Origin: FEN-1297 sp046704255
GTDB taxonomy: Bacteria > Bacteroidota > Ignavibacteria > Ignavibacteriales > Ignavibacteriaceae
Direction of reading: 5' to 3'
Assembly: GCA_046704255.1 (NCBI GenBank)
Contig: JBJKSH010000176.1
Location: 1-38,206 of the forward strand
Length of the DNA stretch: 38,206 nt
Shown here: piece by piece, positions 18,122-26,393 of the stretch
How the letters are laid out: each line of letters starts with the position of its first letter
Numbering within the stretch: the stretch's first letter is position 1
Notes under the pieces: generated by a model
Database searches by the model: none
Seen by the model: the letters and a program-made list of their open reading frames with translations, nothing else
What the model was told of the DNA's origin: nothing
Position numbers and translations under genes: made by a program

Positions 18122-19312
18122 ATGCTCAAATCCATAACTCTTTTTATTTTAATAATCTTTTTATTTCTTTTTAACTTAAGCTCTTTTCAGAGAAGTTATA
18201 AAAAAATTCCGCCGCAGGATAAAAAAGATTCCCTGGTTACTATTTCTATTTCTGCCGTTGGAGATTTAATGTGCCACTCTGTTGAATACGACTATGCAAG
18301 AGTAGGTGCAGACAGTTTCAACTTTAATCCGTTTTTCAGGTTCATATCACCGTATCTTAAAAGTTCGGATTTTACTTTCGGCAACCTGGAAACAGTAACT
18401 GCGGGCAGGGCAATGCACTATTCCGGTTATCCTATGTTTAATACTCCCGGTTCTTTTATAGAAGCTTTAAAATCTGCAGGTTTTAATTTGGTTACTACCT
18501 CAAACAATCATGCATTGGATAGAGGAGAGGAAGGAATACTCCATACGATTAAAGAATTAAAAAAATACGGATTAAATTATGACGGAACTTTTTCTTCCGT
18601 AAGAGACAGGGATTCTATTAGAATTTATAATATAAAAGGAATTAAGGTTGCATTTCTTGCATACTCATACGGAACAAACGGAAATGAAATTCCTAAAAAT
18701 AAGCCGTATTTAATAAATATAATCGATACAACATTGATTAGGCATGACATAAAAAAAGCAAAACAAAGCAATGCCGACATAGTTCTAGTTTATTTTCATT
18801 TCGGAGTAGAATACCAAAGGCAGCCTACTTTATTTCAAAAAGAAATTGTTAAGAAAACGATTAGCTATGGAGCGAACATAATAATAGGGAGTCATCCTCA
18901 TGTTATTGAACCAGTAATGTTTTACCGCAAAGCGGTCAATTCTAACAATGCAATAAATTGTAAAATGGATTCCGGCTTTGCTGCATATTCTCTAGGAAAT
19001 TTTATCTCAAACCAGCGTTGGCGTTATTCGGATTGCGGTGTAATTTTAACATTACATATTACAAAAAATTTTTCAACTGATTCAATTTATATTTCTAAAG
19101 TAACTTATTTGCCAACCTGGGTATTTAAAGGAATAACCGGAAGGGGAAAGGAATACGTAGTTTTACCGTCTCAAATTCAGCCTATGGATACATCCTACAG
19201 TTTTCTTTCCGCGTCCGATAAATTTAAAATGATGCAATCATTTAATGATACTAAAAAGATACTGACCGAATACACACATAATATATATTTGCAAAAACCC
19301 GGGAATAAATAG
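18122..19312 (+). CDS. CapA/PgsA-family protein
   Basis: A 396-residue calcineurin-fold protein of the CapA family, first known from poly-gamma-glutamate capsule synthesis. An N-terminal hydrophobic segment (about 5-22) anchors or secretes it. Family motifs are VGDLMCH, NLETVTAGR, SNNHALDRGEEG, GSHPHVIEPV and YSLGNFISNQ, which carry the metal-binding Asp, Asn and His of a metallophosphoesterase-like site. Length is typical. No capB or capC is present, so poly-glutamate synthesis is not supported. It may act on cell-envelope or polymer substrates. It is convergent with the adenylating-enzyme gene. Confidence 0.88.
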   Translation: MLKSITLFILIIFLFLFNLSSFQRSYKKIPPQDKKDSLVTISISAVGDLMCHSVEYDYARVGADSFNFNPFFRFISPYLKSSDFTFGNLETVTAGRAMHYSGYPMFNTPGSFIEALKSAGFNLVTTSNNHALDRGEEGILHTIKELKKYGLNYDGTFSSVRDRDSIRIYNIKGIKVAFLAYSYGTNGNEIPKNKPYLINIIDTTLIRHDIKKAKQSNADIVLVYFHFGVEYQRQPTLFQKEIVKKTISYGANIIIGSHPHVIEPVMFYRKAVNSNNAINCKMDSGFAAYSLGNFISNQRWRYSDCGVILTLHITKNFSTDSIYISKVTYLPTWVFKGITGRGKEYVVLPSQIQPMDTSYSFLSASDKFKMMQSFNDTKKILTEYTHNIYLQKPGNK

Positions 19313-19329
19313 GAATTACTAAAAAGTGT

Positions 19330-20841
19330 TTATTTTATTTGTATCTGTTTTAACAATTCTTTACGATCAACTTTACCATTAACATTTAACGGGAAGGAGA
19401 GGATGGTATAAACTTGTGCCGGTATCATATAATCAGGTAAGCAGGTTTTTAAGTGTTCAATAACTTCTTGCAAATTTCCATCATAATTTTCAATAAATAA
19501 ATGAATCTGAATTATGCCTAGCACATTTTTTGAAGAAATTGCTGCAACATTAGAAGCTTTTGTAAACTGCCTGGTAAAATATTCTATCTCACCTAGTTCA
19601 ACTCTAAAGCCTTCTATTTTTACCTGGTTGTCCAATCTTCCTGAGAACATTAAATCTCCCTCCTCATCGGCAAATGCGGCATCGCCTGTTCTGTAAAACG
19701 GAGTCTCTTCATCATTAATCGATTTCTTAAAAAATGAAGTCTTATTTTTATCCGGATTTTTCCAGTAGCCGGGAGTTAACTGCAAACCGGCTAAACACAA
19801 TTCACCCATTTCTCCTTGCTTTGTAAAGTCTAAATTTTCATTTGCAACAATTGTTTTCATACCCGGCAAAGGCTTACCGATACAAACACTTCCGTTAAAA
19901 GTTTTTTGAAGAACAGGGTTTTTATTCCATTCATATATTGTACAAAAAATTGTAGCTTCCGTAGGGCCATAAGTGTTTATTATATTACCATTCGGTACAC
20001 AATTGGACCATTCAATAGTTAAATCGTTAAATAAAGTTTCTCCGCAAAAAAGCGAGTACTTTAATTTATCCAGTTTAATTTCGTCAAAAAAAGGTTTAAG
20101 ATAAGAAAGTACGGAAGGAACCATTAAAGCAACAGTAATTTCATTTTCTTCCAGGGTTAAGTAAACATTTGCAAATTTAATTCCTTCTGCAGGCAAAGTA
20201 TAAACACATGCGCCGGCACATAAAGGAATAACATAACAAAATATTGAAAGATCAAAAGTTAGTTCAAACATTTGCAAAAACCTGTCATTTTCGTTTATAT
20301 CGTAGCCAAGCTTAAAAAATGCGTCTACAAACGAAAATAAATTCTTCCTTAATATTGGAACACCTTTAGGGATGCCGGTGCTTCCGGAGGTAAATAACAA
20401 ATATGCAATTTCGTTATCATCAACCGGCGGCAAATCCAGGTTAATATCTGCTTCCGCAAGTTCTTTAATATTTATTAAAGCCGAATTACTAATTTGGGCA
20501 AGCTCCGTTATTTTATTATTTGCAGAAGCACACAATAAAGTTTTTATTCCTGCCTGTTCAATTATTGCAGTATTTCTTTTTAGAGGATTGGAAATAGAAA
20601 TTGGTACAAACCCCTTACCTGCAAACCAGGTGCCGTATATTGCCGAGTAAACTTCTATTTCACTTTTCGGATTATAAATTATTCCAATAAGGTTTTCGTT
20701 TCTATCAGTGTTTACTTCCAGGAACCTTCTTACCTTTGCAATTACTCTTGCAAATTGTGTATATGTATAATATTCACCTTCAATTTTAAATGCATTTTTG
20801 TGTGGGTACTTTTCAACAGATTCTTTAATCTTATTCAGCAT
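19330..20841 (-). CDS. Stand-alone adenylating enzyme (DltA-like)
   Basis: An ANL-superfamily enzyme of 503 residues that activates a carboxylic acid, probably an amino acid, with ATP. All core motifs are present: LLFTSGSTGIPKG (about 148-160), NTYGPTEAT, GELCLAGLQLTPGYW, YRTGDAA, GRLDNQVKIEGFRVELGE, and NVNGKVDRKE with catalytic K490. FDLSIF contains D197, at the place of the DltA Asp that holds the substrate amino group, which favours an alpha-amino acid. The start is the ATG with GGAG about 8 bases upstream; a longer in-frame start lacks one. No carrier protein, dltB or condensation domain is nearby, so the acceptor is unknown. Confidence 0.82.
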   Translation of the reverse strand: MLNKIKESVEKYPHKNAFKIEGEYYTYTQFARVIAKVRRFLEVNTDRNENLIGIIYNPKSEIEVYSAIYGTWFAGKGFVPISISNPLKRNTAIIEQAGIKTLLCASANNKITELAQISNSALINIKELAEADINLDLPPVDDNEIAYLLFTSGSTGIPKGVPILRKNLFSFVDAFFKLGYDINENDRFLQMFELTFDLSIFCYVIPLCAGACVYTLPAEGIKFANVYLTLEENEITVALMVPSVLSYLKPFFDEIKLDKLKYSLFCGETLFNDLTIEWSNCVPNGNIINTYGPTEATIFCTIYEWNKNPVLQKTFNGSVCIGKPLPGMKTIVANENLDFTKQGEMGELCLAGLQLTPGYWKNPDKNKTSFFKKSINDEETPFYRTGDAAFADEEGDLMFSGRLDNQVKIEGFRVELGEIEYFTRQFTKASNVAAISSKNVLGIIQIHLFIENYDGNLQEVIEHLKTCLPDYMIPAQVYTILSFPLNVNGKVDRKELLKQIQIK

Positions 20842-20943
20842 TATTTTACTCCAAATAAATAATATTTCAATTATATTAAAATAAGACAAAAAATATATAT
20901 TTTTGTAGCTTAAAAAAATAATAGTAGAACTTTGAGGAAATCC

Positions 20944-22122
20944 ATGAAAAACCTTCTTTTTATTTTACTAATGCTATGCTCATTACCTATTTATTCACAA
21001 CAAAAGAACGAAATGGAAAAAATTCAAAATTTAATTAATTCCGTTAAAACTAAATATGCACCGGATAAAAGAACGGCTTTGTTTGATGTTAATGCTAAAT
21101 TTGAAAATAATCAAATTATATTAGCAGGCGAAACTAATATAAAAAAGGCAAAGTCAGATTTAATATCTTTACTTAATAAAGATGATATTAAAACAAACGA
21201 CCAAATAAATATTCTTCCGGACAGCAAATTGGGGAAAAACATATACGGAATAATAAAAATTTCCGTTGCTACGTTAAGAACAAAACCTAGAGAACAAGCA
21301 GAACTTTCTACTCAGGCATTGCTTGGCTGCACAATTAAAATATTACAAAAACTCAGGGGATGGTACCTGGTTCAAACACCTGATAAATATATTGCGTGGA
21401 CACAGCCAAGCGGATTTGCTTTGGCCGATAAAGAACAGATTGACAATTGGAGCAATACAAAAAAAATTATTTTTACCAAAGAATACGGCTTTGCTTATTC
21501 GGAAAAAAGTAGTACATCCCAACCTGTATCCGATTTAGTAGTGGGGGATATTTTAAAAGAACTTGAAAAAGACGGCAGCTTTATTAAAGTAGAATACCCC
21601 GACGGTAGGATAGGATTTGTCGAATCGAAAGATTGTGAGAATTATAAAAAGTGGCTTGACTCCAGGAATTTAACTGCGGAAAACATTATTAAAACGGCCG
21701 AACGATTTTTAGGTACTCCATATTTATGGGGAGGAACTTCAGCAAAAATGCTTGACTGCAGCGGTTTTACGCGGACAGTTTTCTTTCTAAACGGTATTTA
21801 CTTACCGCGGGATGCTTCGCAGCAGGTTAATGTTGGAATCCCTGTTGATACAAAAAACGGTTTCGGTAACTTGCAGCCCGGTGACCTTTTATTCTTCGGA
21901 AGAAAAGCTACCGATACTACAAAGGAAAGAATTACGCATGTTGGAATTTACATTGGCAACGATGAATTTATACATGAAGCAGGTCAGGTGCATATAAGCA
22001 GTTTTGATAAGACAAAGGAAAACTTCAGCTCATACAGGCTGCATCAGTTTGTACGTGCAAAAAGGATTATTACTTCTGTAGGTAAAAACGGTGTAATTCC
22101 TTTAAAAGATGTTAACTACTAA
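20944..22122 (+). CDS. NlpC/P60 peptidase with SH3b domains (YkfC-like)
   Basis: Secreted cysteine peptidase of 392 residues, likely a gamma-D-glutamyl-diamino-acid endopeptidase that trims murein peptides. The signal peptide ends IYS before QQ. SH3b-like regions lie at about 95-165 (ISVATLRTKPREQAEL) and 170-235. The C-terminal NlpC/P60 domain has the triad C272 (DCSGF), H332 (ITHVGIYIG) and H344 (FIHEAG), preceded by GTPYLWGG. The start is the ATG with GAGG about 6 bases upstream; a TTG 12 bases earlier is possible but lies on that ribosome site. The epimerase gene directly downstream processes the product expected from this cleavage. Confidence 0.9.
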   Translation: MKNLLFILLMLCSLPIYSQQKNEMEKIQNLINSVKTKYAPDKRTALFDVNAKFENNQIILAGETNIKKAKSDLISLLNKDDIKTNDQINILPDSKLGKNIYGIIKISVATLRTKPREQAELSTQALLGCTIKILQKLRGWYLVQTPDKYIAWTQPSGFALADKEQIDNWSNTKKIIFTKEYGFAYSEKSSTSQPVSDLVVGDILKELEKDGSFIKVEYPDGRIGFVESKDCENYKKWLDSRNLTAENIIKTAERFLGTPYLWGGTSAKMLDCSGFTRTVFFLNGIYLPRDASQQVNVGIPVDTKNGFGNLQPGDLLFFGRKATDTTKERITHVGIYIGNDEFIHEAGQVHISSFDKTKENFSSYRLHQFVRAKRIITSVGKNGVIPLKDVNY

Positions 22123-22142
22123 TTTTTTAAATAAGGGAAAAA

Positions 22143-23168
22143 ATGTTGAAAAAATTAAAATTAACTTACAGACCTTATACTCTGGAATTAAAACATGTAT
22201 TTACAGTTGCAGCAAATTCCAGAACTACTACACCTGTTGTTTTAACCGAGATAGAATATGACGGTGTAACCGGATATGGAGAAGCTTCCATGCCACCATA
22301 CCTTGGCGAATCACATCAAACAGTGCTGGGTTTTTTATCCAGGGTCGATCTTTCAAAATTTGAAAATCCTTTTGAGCTTGATACAATATTAAGTGAAATA
22401 GATACCATAGCTCCGGGCAACACTGCTGCAAAGGCATCGATAGATATTGCCATGCACGATCTGCTGGGAAAAATAATGCACCAGCCCTGGTATAATATCT
22501 GGGGAATAAATAAATATAACACTCCATATACAACCTTTACAATTGGAATAGATACTCCGGAAGTTGTCATTCAAAAAGTAAAGGAAGCCGAGGAATATAA
22601 AATACTTAAAGTAAAACTTGGGCGCGACAATGATAAAGAAATGATTGAAACTATTCGTTCCGTAACAGATAAACCGCTTACTGTAGATGCTAACCAGGGA
22701 TGGAAAGACAAACATGAAGCGCTGGACATGATTCATTGGCTTAATGAAAAAAATGTTTTATTTGTTGAACAGCCTATGCCGAAAACTCAGCCTGATGACC
22801 TCGCTTGGCTTACTGCGAATAGTCCGTTACCCACTATTGCAGACGAGTCCGTACAAAGATTGAGTGACGTTGTAAAAGTTAAAGATATGTTTTCCGGTAT
22901 AAATATTAAACTGATGAAATGTTCCGGAATGCGTGAAGCCTACAAGATGATAATTTTAGCTCGCTCACTTGGAATGAAAGTAATGCTTGGATGTATGACG
23001 GAAACTTCCTGCGCTATTTCCGCAGCATCACATCTTTCTCCTCTTGTAGATTGGGCAGACCTGGACGGTGCTTTACTAATTAAGAACGATATTTACGAAG
23101 GTACAAAAATTATTAACGGTAAAGTTACGTTAAGTTCTTTACCGGGTATAGGGATAAATAGAATATGA
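22143..23168 (+). CDS. L-Ala-D/L-Glu epimerase (YkfB-like)
   Basis: Enolase-superfamily dipeptide epimerase of 341 residues that converts L-Ala-D-Glu from murein into L-Ala-L-Glu. The catalytic lysines are K156-x-K158 (KVK) and K256 (NIKLMK). Metal ligands are D182 (VDANQGW), E209 (VEQPMP) and D234 (IADES). The C-terminal DLDGALLI gives the DxD motif that in characterised enzymes binds the dipeptide amino group. It starts 20 bases after the NlpC/P60 gene, with AAGGGAAAA before the ATG. Together they reproduce the core of the ykf murein-peptide recycling pathway; no dipeptide permease is seen here. Confidence 0.9.
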   Translation: MLKKLKLTYRPYTLELKHVFTVAANSRTTTPVVLTEIEYDGVTGYGEASMPPYLGESHQTVLGFLSRVDLSKFENPFELDTILSEIDTIAPGNTAAKASIDIAMHDLLGKIMHQPWYNIWGINKYNTPYTTFTIGIDTPEVVIQKVKEAEEYKILKVKLGRDNDKEMIETIRSVTDKPLTVDANQGWKDKHEALDMIHWLNEKNVLFVEQPMPKTQPDDLAWLTANSPLPTIADESVQRLSDVVKVKDMFSGINIKLMKCSGMREAYKMIILARSLGMKVMLGCMTETSCAISAASHLSPLVDWADLDGALLIKNDIYEGTKIINGKVTLSSLPGIGINRI

Positions 23169-23170
23169 TG

Positions 23171-23204
23171 CAGGCTACACCTGTAGTTTTTTATTAATAA
23201 AAAA
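23171..23204 (+). terminator. Weak terminator candidate and T6-ATTAAT-A6 palindrome
   Basis: After the epimerase stop, CAGG-CTACA-CCTG forms a small stem followed by TAG and six T (23187-23192), a weak intrinsic terminator. The T run is also the left arm of an 18-base perfect palindrome (23187-23204). Either could end epimerase transcription before the hydroxylase gene. Confidence 0.35.
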
Positions 23205-23249
23205 TTATTAAATTTGACTAAACTAATTTCAAACAAGGGAATATGAATT

Positions 23250-23918
23250 ATGTCCAGAAATTTTGTGTCGAACAAAGACGTTACAGTCAGGATGTTTAAA
23301 AGCGATCTGATGGAGGCATTCTCCCGCGTCCATCCGGCGGTTCCTTTAATAGTTTATGTCCCGGTTATTCTATATTTCTTTTACCGCTCTGTTGAGGTTT
23401 TAGAAATACCGGCAATTAGTATTATATTTTTTATTATAGTTGGAATTTTTGTATGGACTTTTGCCGAATATTTTTTGCACCGGTTTGTTTTTCATTTTAA
23501 TGCCAAATCGGATTTCGGTAAAAAGCTTCACTTTATATTTCATGGTGTACATCATGATTATCCAAACGACTCTAGAAGGCTTGTAATGCCGCCTTCTGTT
23601 AGCATTCCGCTTGCGGTATTATTTTATTTCTTATTTGAAGTTACAATGGGGCATACTTATGTATCACCATTCTTCATAGGGTTTTTAATTGGGTATCTTT
23701 TCTATGATATGACCCATTACGCTGTTCATCATTTTAATATTCACAATAAATTTTGGCTAGCCTTAAAGAAACATCACATGAGACATCACTTTCAGGATGC
23801 CGAAAAAGGCTTTGGCGTTAGTTCTCCTATGTGGGATAATATTATAGGAACAAACTTTCCTAAATCCAAAAGTGAAAATGAAGGTAATTTGGAATCCGGT
23901 CCAATAGGCAGGTCATAA
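23250..23918 (+). CDS. Fatty-acid hydroxylase superfamily membrane protein
   Basis: Di-iron membrane oxygenase of 222 residues with hydrophobic segments around 28-48, 56-76 and 105-150. The histidine boxes are HRFVFHF, HFIFHGVHHDYP, HYAVHHF and HHMRHHF, the four-cluster pattern of the FA_hydroxylase/sterol desaturase superfamily. The FHGVHHDYPND box and the size resemble fatty-acid 2-hydroxylases (Scs7/FAH) without the cytochrome b5 domain. It may therefore make 2-hydroxy acyl chains of lipid A or sphingolipids. The start is the ATG with GGGA about 9 bases upstream; an out-of-frame ATG 7 bases earlier opens only a short frame. Substrate is inferred. Confidence 0.85.
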   Translation: MSRNFVSNKDVTVRMFKSDLMEAFSRVHPAVPLIVYVPVILYFFYRSVEVLEIPAISIIFFIIVGIFVWTFAEYFLHRFVFHFNAKSDFGKKLHFIFHGVHHDYPNDSRRLVMPPSVSIPLAVLFYFLFEVTMGHTYVSPFFIGFLIGYLFYDMTHYAVHHFNIHNKFWLALKKHHMRHHFQDAEKGFGVSSPMWDNIIGTNFPKSKSENEGNLESGPIGRS

Positions 23919-23972
23919 TTTTCTTTAATAATAATGATAATTTAAAATGAACTTGTAGCTGCGGTTTTAACT

Positions 23973-24356
23973 ATGGCTGAAAACAATAAAAAGAAAATTT
24001 TGATTATTGAGGACAATATAGAGACTCAATTAATTTTTAAAGTTTACTTAAGAGATAAATATTCGGTTGAAATTACCGGCAGCGGCGAACAAGGAATTGA
24101 TATGTTAAACAAAAATAATTACGATGCTTTACTGCTGGATATTAATTTACCGGGGAAGCTTAACGGTGAAGACGTTTTGAAAGAAGCAAGGAATGATCCG
24201 AAGCTTAATAATTTTCCCATTATAGTTATTACTGCTTACGCTTTAAAAGGAGATAAAGAAAGATTTTTGGGACTTGGTGCAAATAATTATTTACCTAAGC
24301 CTGTTGAAAAAAATACACTGCTCATGGAATTAAACAAATTCATTTCGGGGAATTAA
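23973..24356 (+). CDS. Single-domain response regulator
   Basis: A 127-residue CheY-like receiver with no output domain. The acidic pocket is E13-D14, the phospho-acceptor is D56 in LLLDINLPG, the switch Thr is T87 (VITAYA), and the conserved Lys is K109 (LPKPVEK). It should relay a phosphate or act by binding a partner. It ends 26 bases before the GH9 gene and may share its transcript. The multi-PAS kinase at 35745 is a possible partner, but nothing in the sequence proves the link. Confidence 0.93.
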   Translation: MAENNKKKILIIEDNIETQLIFKVYLRDKYSVEITGSGEQGIDMLNKNNYDALLLDINLPGKLNGEDVLKEARNDPKLNNFPIIVITAYALKGDKERFLGLGANNYLPKPVEKNTLLMELNKFISGN

Positions 24357-24382
24357 TATTTATTCCCTTCTTTTTTTAATGC

Positions 24383-26050
24383 ATGAAAAAATTTGTTTGT
24401 ATTTTTAGAATTAATTCTCTTTTTATCTTCTTTATTTTTTCTACTTGTTTTTTAACGGGGCAGACTAAATATTCGGTATTTATTAGAGCCAACCAGGTGG
24501 GTTACTTGCCCGGAGATTTGAAAACTGCTATTGTATTCTCCGAAAATTATTTCCCTTTAAATAAATTTTACATTAAAACCTTAACAGGAAACAGAACTGT
24601 TTTCCGCGGCTCTTTGTACAACAGTAAAAAAAGTTACGGTAAATTTAAATACTGTTACACAGCAAATTTTTCCAAACTAAATTTTCCCGGAACATACCGA
24701 ATTGAATTTAACGGTATTTTTTCCTATCCCTTCAAAATAGGAAATAGAATTTATAATAATGTTGCCGATTCTTTAATGCTGTTTTTTAAGGAACAAAGAT
24801 GCGGGCCTACACATCCTATCCTGCATGCACCATGCCATTTATCAGATGTTATTAGGCTAATTGGAGATAAAAACCATAGAGGGCCCGTAGATGTTACCGG
24901 CGGATGGCATGATGCCGGCGATTATATAAAATTCCTTTCTACTACTGCATTAACAACTTATATTTTAATTTTTTCTTATGAGTTTGACAGCTCCAAGTTT
25001 GGTTTTGACAGCGATAGAAACGGAGTGCCGGATGTTCTGGAAGAAGCTAAAGTTGGATTGGACTGGATGCTTAGGTGTAATTATTCTAAATATAAATTAA
25101 TTACTCAAGTTCAGGATCTGCGTGATCAAAATGTGGGATGGAGAATGCCGGAAAATGATACGTTGCGTTACGACAGGCCCGGGTTTGCGGGAATTGGAAA
25201 AGATCAAATTGGCTTATATGCAGCCGTAATGGCAATGGCTTACAGAATATGGTCTGAAAAATTTAAATTATATGATTTTGCAGACAAATGCTTAAATGCC
25301 GCTATAAATTTATATTCAATCAGGGATAAGGTGCCGGATATAGACAGCAGCGGTACAGGGTTTTATAAGGATAATTCCTACTTTGGCAAATTAGCACTAG
25401 GTGCCGTTGAGCTATATATAACAACAAAAAAGGAACAATATTTAAATGATGCAGAAAAGTATGCAGACAGCGCCGGCTCCGATTACTGGTGGAGTTGGGG
25501 GAATATAAATGCTCTTGCCGATTACCGCCTGGCTAAATTTAATCCGCGTTTTGCTAATTACATTTTAAATAATCTAATCAGCTTTAATAAAGAAAAAGAT
25601 AAAACAACATTTAATCATGCTATGCCGTATACGTGGGGTACAACCAATTCCTTATTGGGTGCGGCGCTGGAAGTAATACTTTATAAAAATTTAACCGGAA
25701 GTTCAAGATTTGATTCTTTGGCAATTGATCAAAGAGATTTTGTCCTTGGGAGAAATCCTTGGGGATTAAGTTTTATTTATAATATAGGTACACAGTTTCC
25801 GCATCATTTGCATTCACAGGTTGCATACTTTCACGGCGGATATTTGCCGGGTGCTTTAGCTGCGGGTCCCGCACCGGAAAGCCTGCTTAAAAAATACAAA
25901 ATTAAAATAAAAAATTTTCATTCTAATTTTTTTAATACAGGCACTTCAAAATATTATGACGATAGATTTGATTACATAACCAATGAGCCGACAATAGTGT
26001 CCAACGCAACAGCATTATTTGTATATGGTTTTTATAGCAATAGAAAATAA
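24383..26050 (+). CDS. Glycoside hydrolase family 9 (endoglucanase-like), secreted
   Basis: A 555-residue secreted GH9 enzyme, a family that mostly cleaves beta-1,4-glucans by inversion. A signal peptide ends near LTG before QTKYS. An N-terminal Ig-like domain (about 33-125) starts with RANQVGYLPGD, as in CelD-type GH9. In the (alpha/alpha)6 barrel, GGWHDAGDYIKF holds D177 and the catalytic base D180; GRNPWG and HHLHS form the substrate-binding region; and the general acid E535 is in ITNEPTIVSNA. No carbohydrate-binding module, dockerin or type IX C-terminal domain is seen. It lies just before the exopolysaccharide-like locus and could trim that polymer or degrade plant cellulose. Confidence 0.92.
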   Translation: MKKFVCIFRINSLFIFFIFSTCFLTGQTKYSVFIRANQVGYLPGDLKTAIVFSENYFPLNKFYIKTLTGNRTVFRGSLYNSKKSYGKFKYCYTANFSKLNFPGTYRIEFNGIFSYPFKIGNRIYNNVADSLMLFFKEQRCGPTHPILHAPCHLSDVIRLIGDKNHRGPVDVTGGWHDAGDYIKFLSTTALTTYILIFSYEFDSSKFGFDSDRNGVPDVLEEAKVGLDWMLRCNYSKYKLITQVQDLRDQNVGWRMPENDTLRYDRPGFAGIGKDQIGLYAAVMAMAYRIWSEKFKLYDFADKCLNAAINLYSIRDKVPDIDSSGTGFYKDNSYFGKLALGAVELYITTKKEQYLNDAEKYADSAGSDYWWSWGNINALADYRLAKFNPRFANYILNNLISFNKEKDKTTFNHAMPYTWGTTNSLLGAALEVILYKNLTGSSRFDSLAIDQRDFVLGRNPWGLSFIYNIGTQFPHHLHSQVAYFHGGYLPGALAAGPAPESLLKKYKIKIKNFHSNFFNTGTSKYYDDRFDYITNEPTIVSNATALFVYGFYSNRK

Positions 26051-26350
26051 ATCCAATTTATTTTATTAAATTTCCTAAGAAATATGCTCTGTTTATTCCA
26101 TTAATTAATGAAAATTTATATAATTTTTATTTTGATGTGATTACTGCTTACTCATTATATTTTAATAGTGGGTATTTTTCAATCTAAATCCAAACAAATA
26201 TTTAAAGTTACCTAAGCTGGTTTTAATTAAATATTTTTCAGTAAAATTTTTAGTGTTGCATAATAATACAATTGAAAAATATTGTCTCTCTTTAAATCAA
26301 AGAATGTGGTAAATTGTGTAAAATTAAAGTTTTAAACGAAAGATTGTTCC
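26051..26350. other. AT-rich intergenic stretch before the polysaccharide locus
   Basis: Three hundred bases of very AT-rich DNA between the GH9 gene and the KaiC-like gene. I see no gene, RNA or strong terminator. A short inverted repeat TCTTT-AAATC-AAAGA at 26289-26303 lies about 48 bases before the GGCAT promoter-like motif and could be a regulator site, though chance is likely at this length. Confidence 0.4.
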
Positions 26351-26364
26351 GGCATAATATTTGG
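26351..26364 (+). promoter_or_regulatory. GGCAT-N6-TTG promoter-like motif, copy 1
   Basis: GGCATAATATTTGG, with 10 bases between its first and last GG, lies 43 bases before the KaiC-like ATG. It matches the motif before the glycosyltransferase gene at 12 of 15 aligned positions, without gaps and at the same distance from the start. The layout resembles a sigma-54 -24/-12 promoter (TGGCACG-N4-TTGCW), but the -12 GC is GG here, so sigma-54 is only a hypothesis. Confidence 0.42.
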
Positions 26365-26393
26365 AACTTCAAAGAAAAAAATGTGATAAGGCT

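Noticed and set aside
18122..19312. Poly-gamma-glutamate capsule operon
   Set aside because: Only the CapA-like protein is present. The capB/capC synthetase genes are missing, and the adjacent gene is convergent.
20842..20889. N-terminal extension of the adenylating enzyme
   Set aside because: No ribosome site is found there, while the ATG at 20841 has GGAG at good spacing and gives DltA-like numbering.
26361..26393. TTG-initiated N-terminal extension of the KaiC-like protein
   Set aside because: It lacks a ribosome site, and the TTG is part of the promoter-like motif that is shared, at the same distance, with the glycosyltransferase gene. KaiC-type domains also begin right after the ATG.
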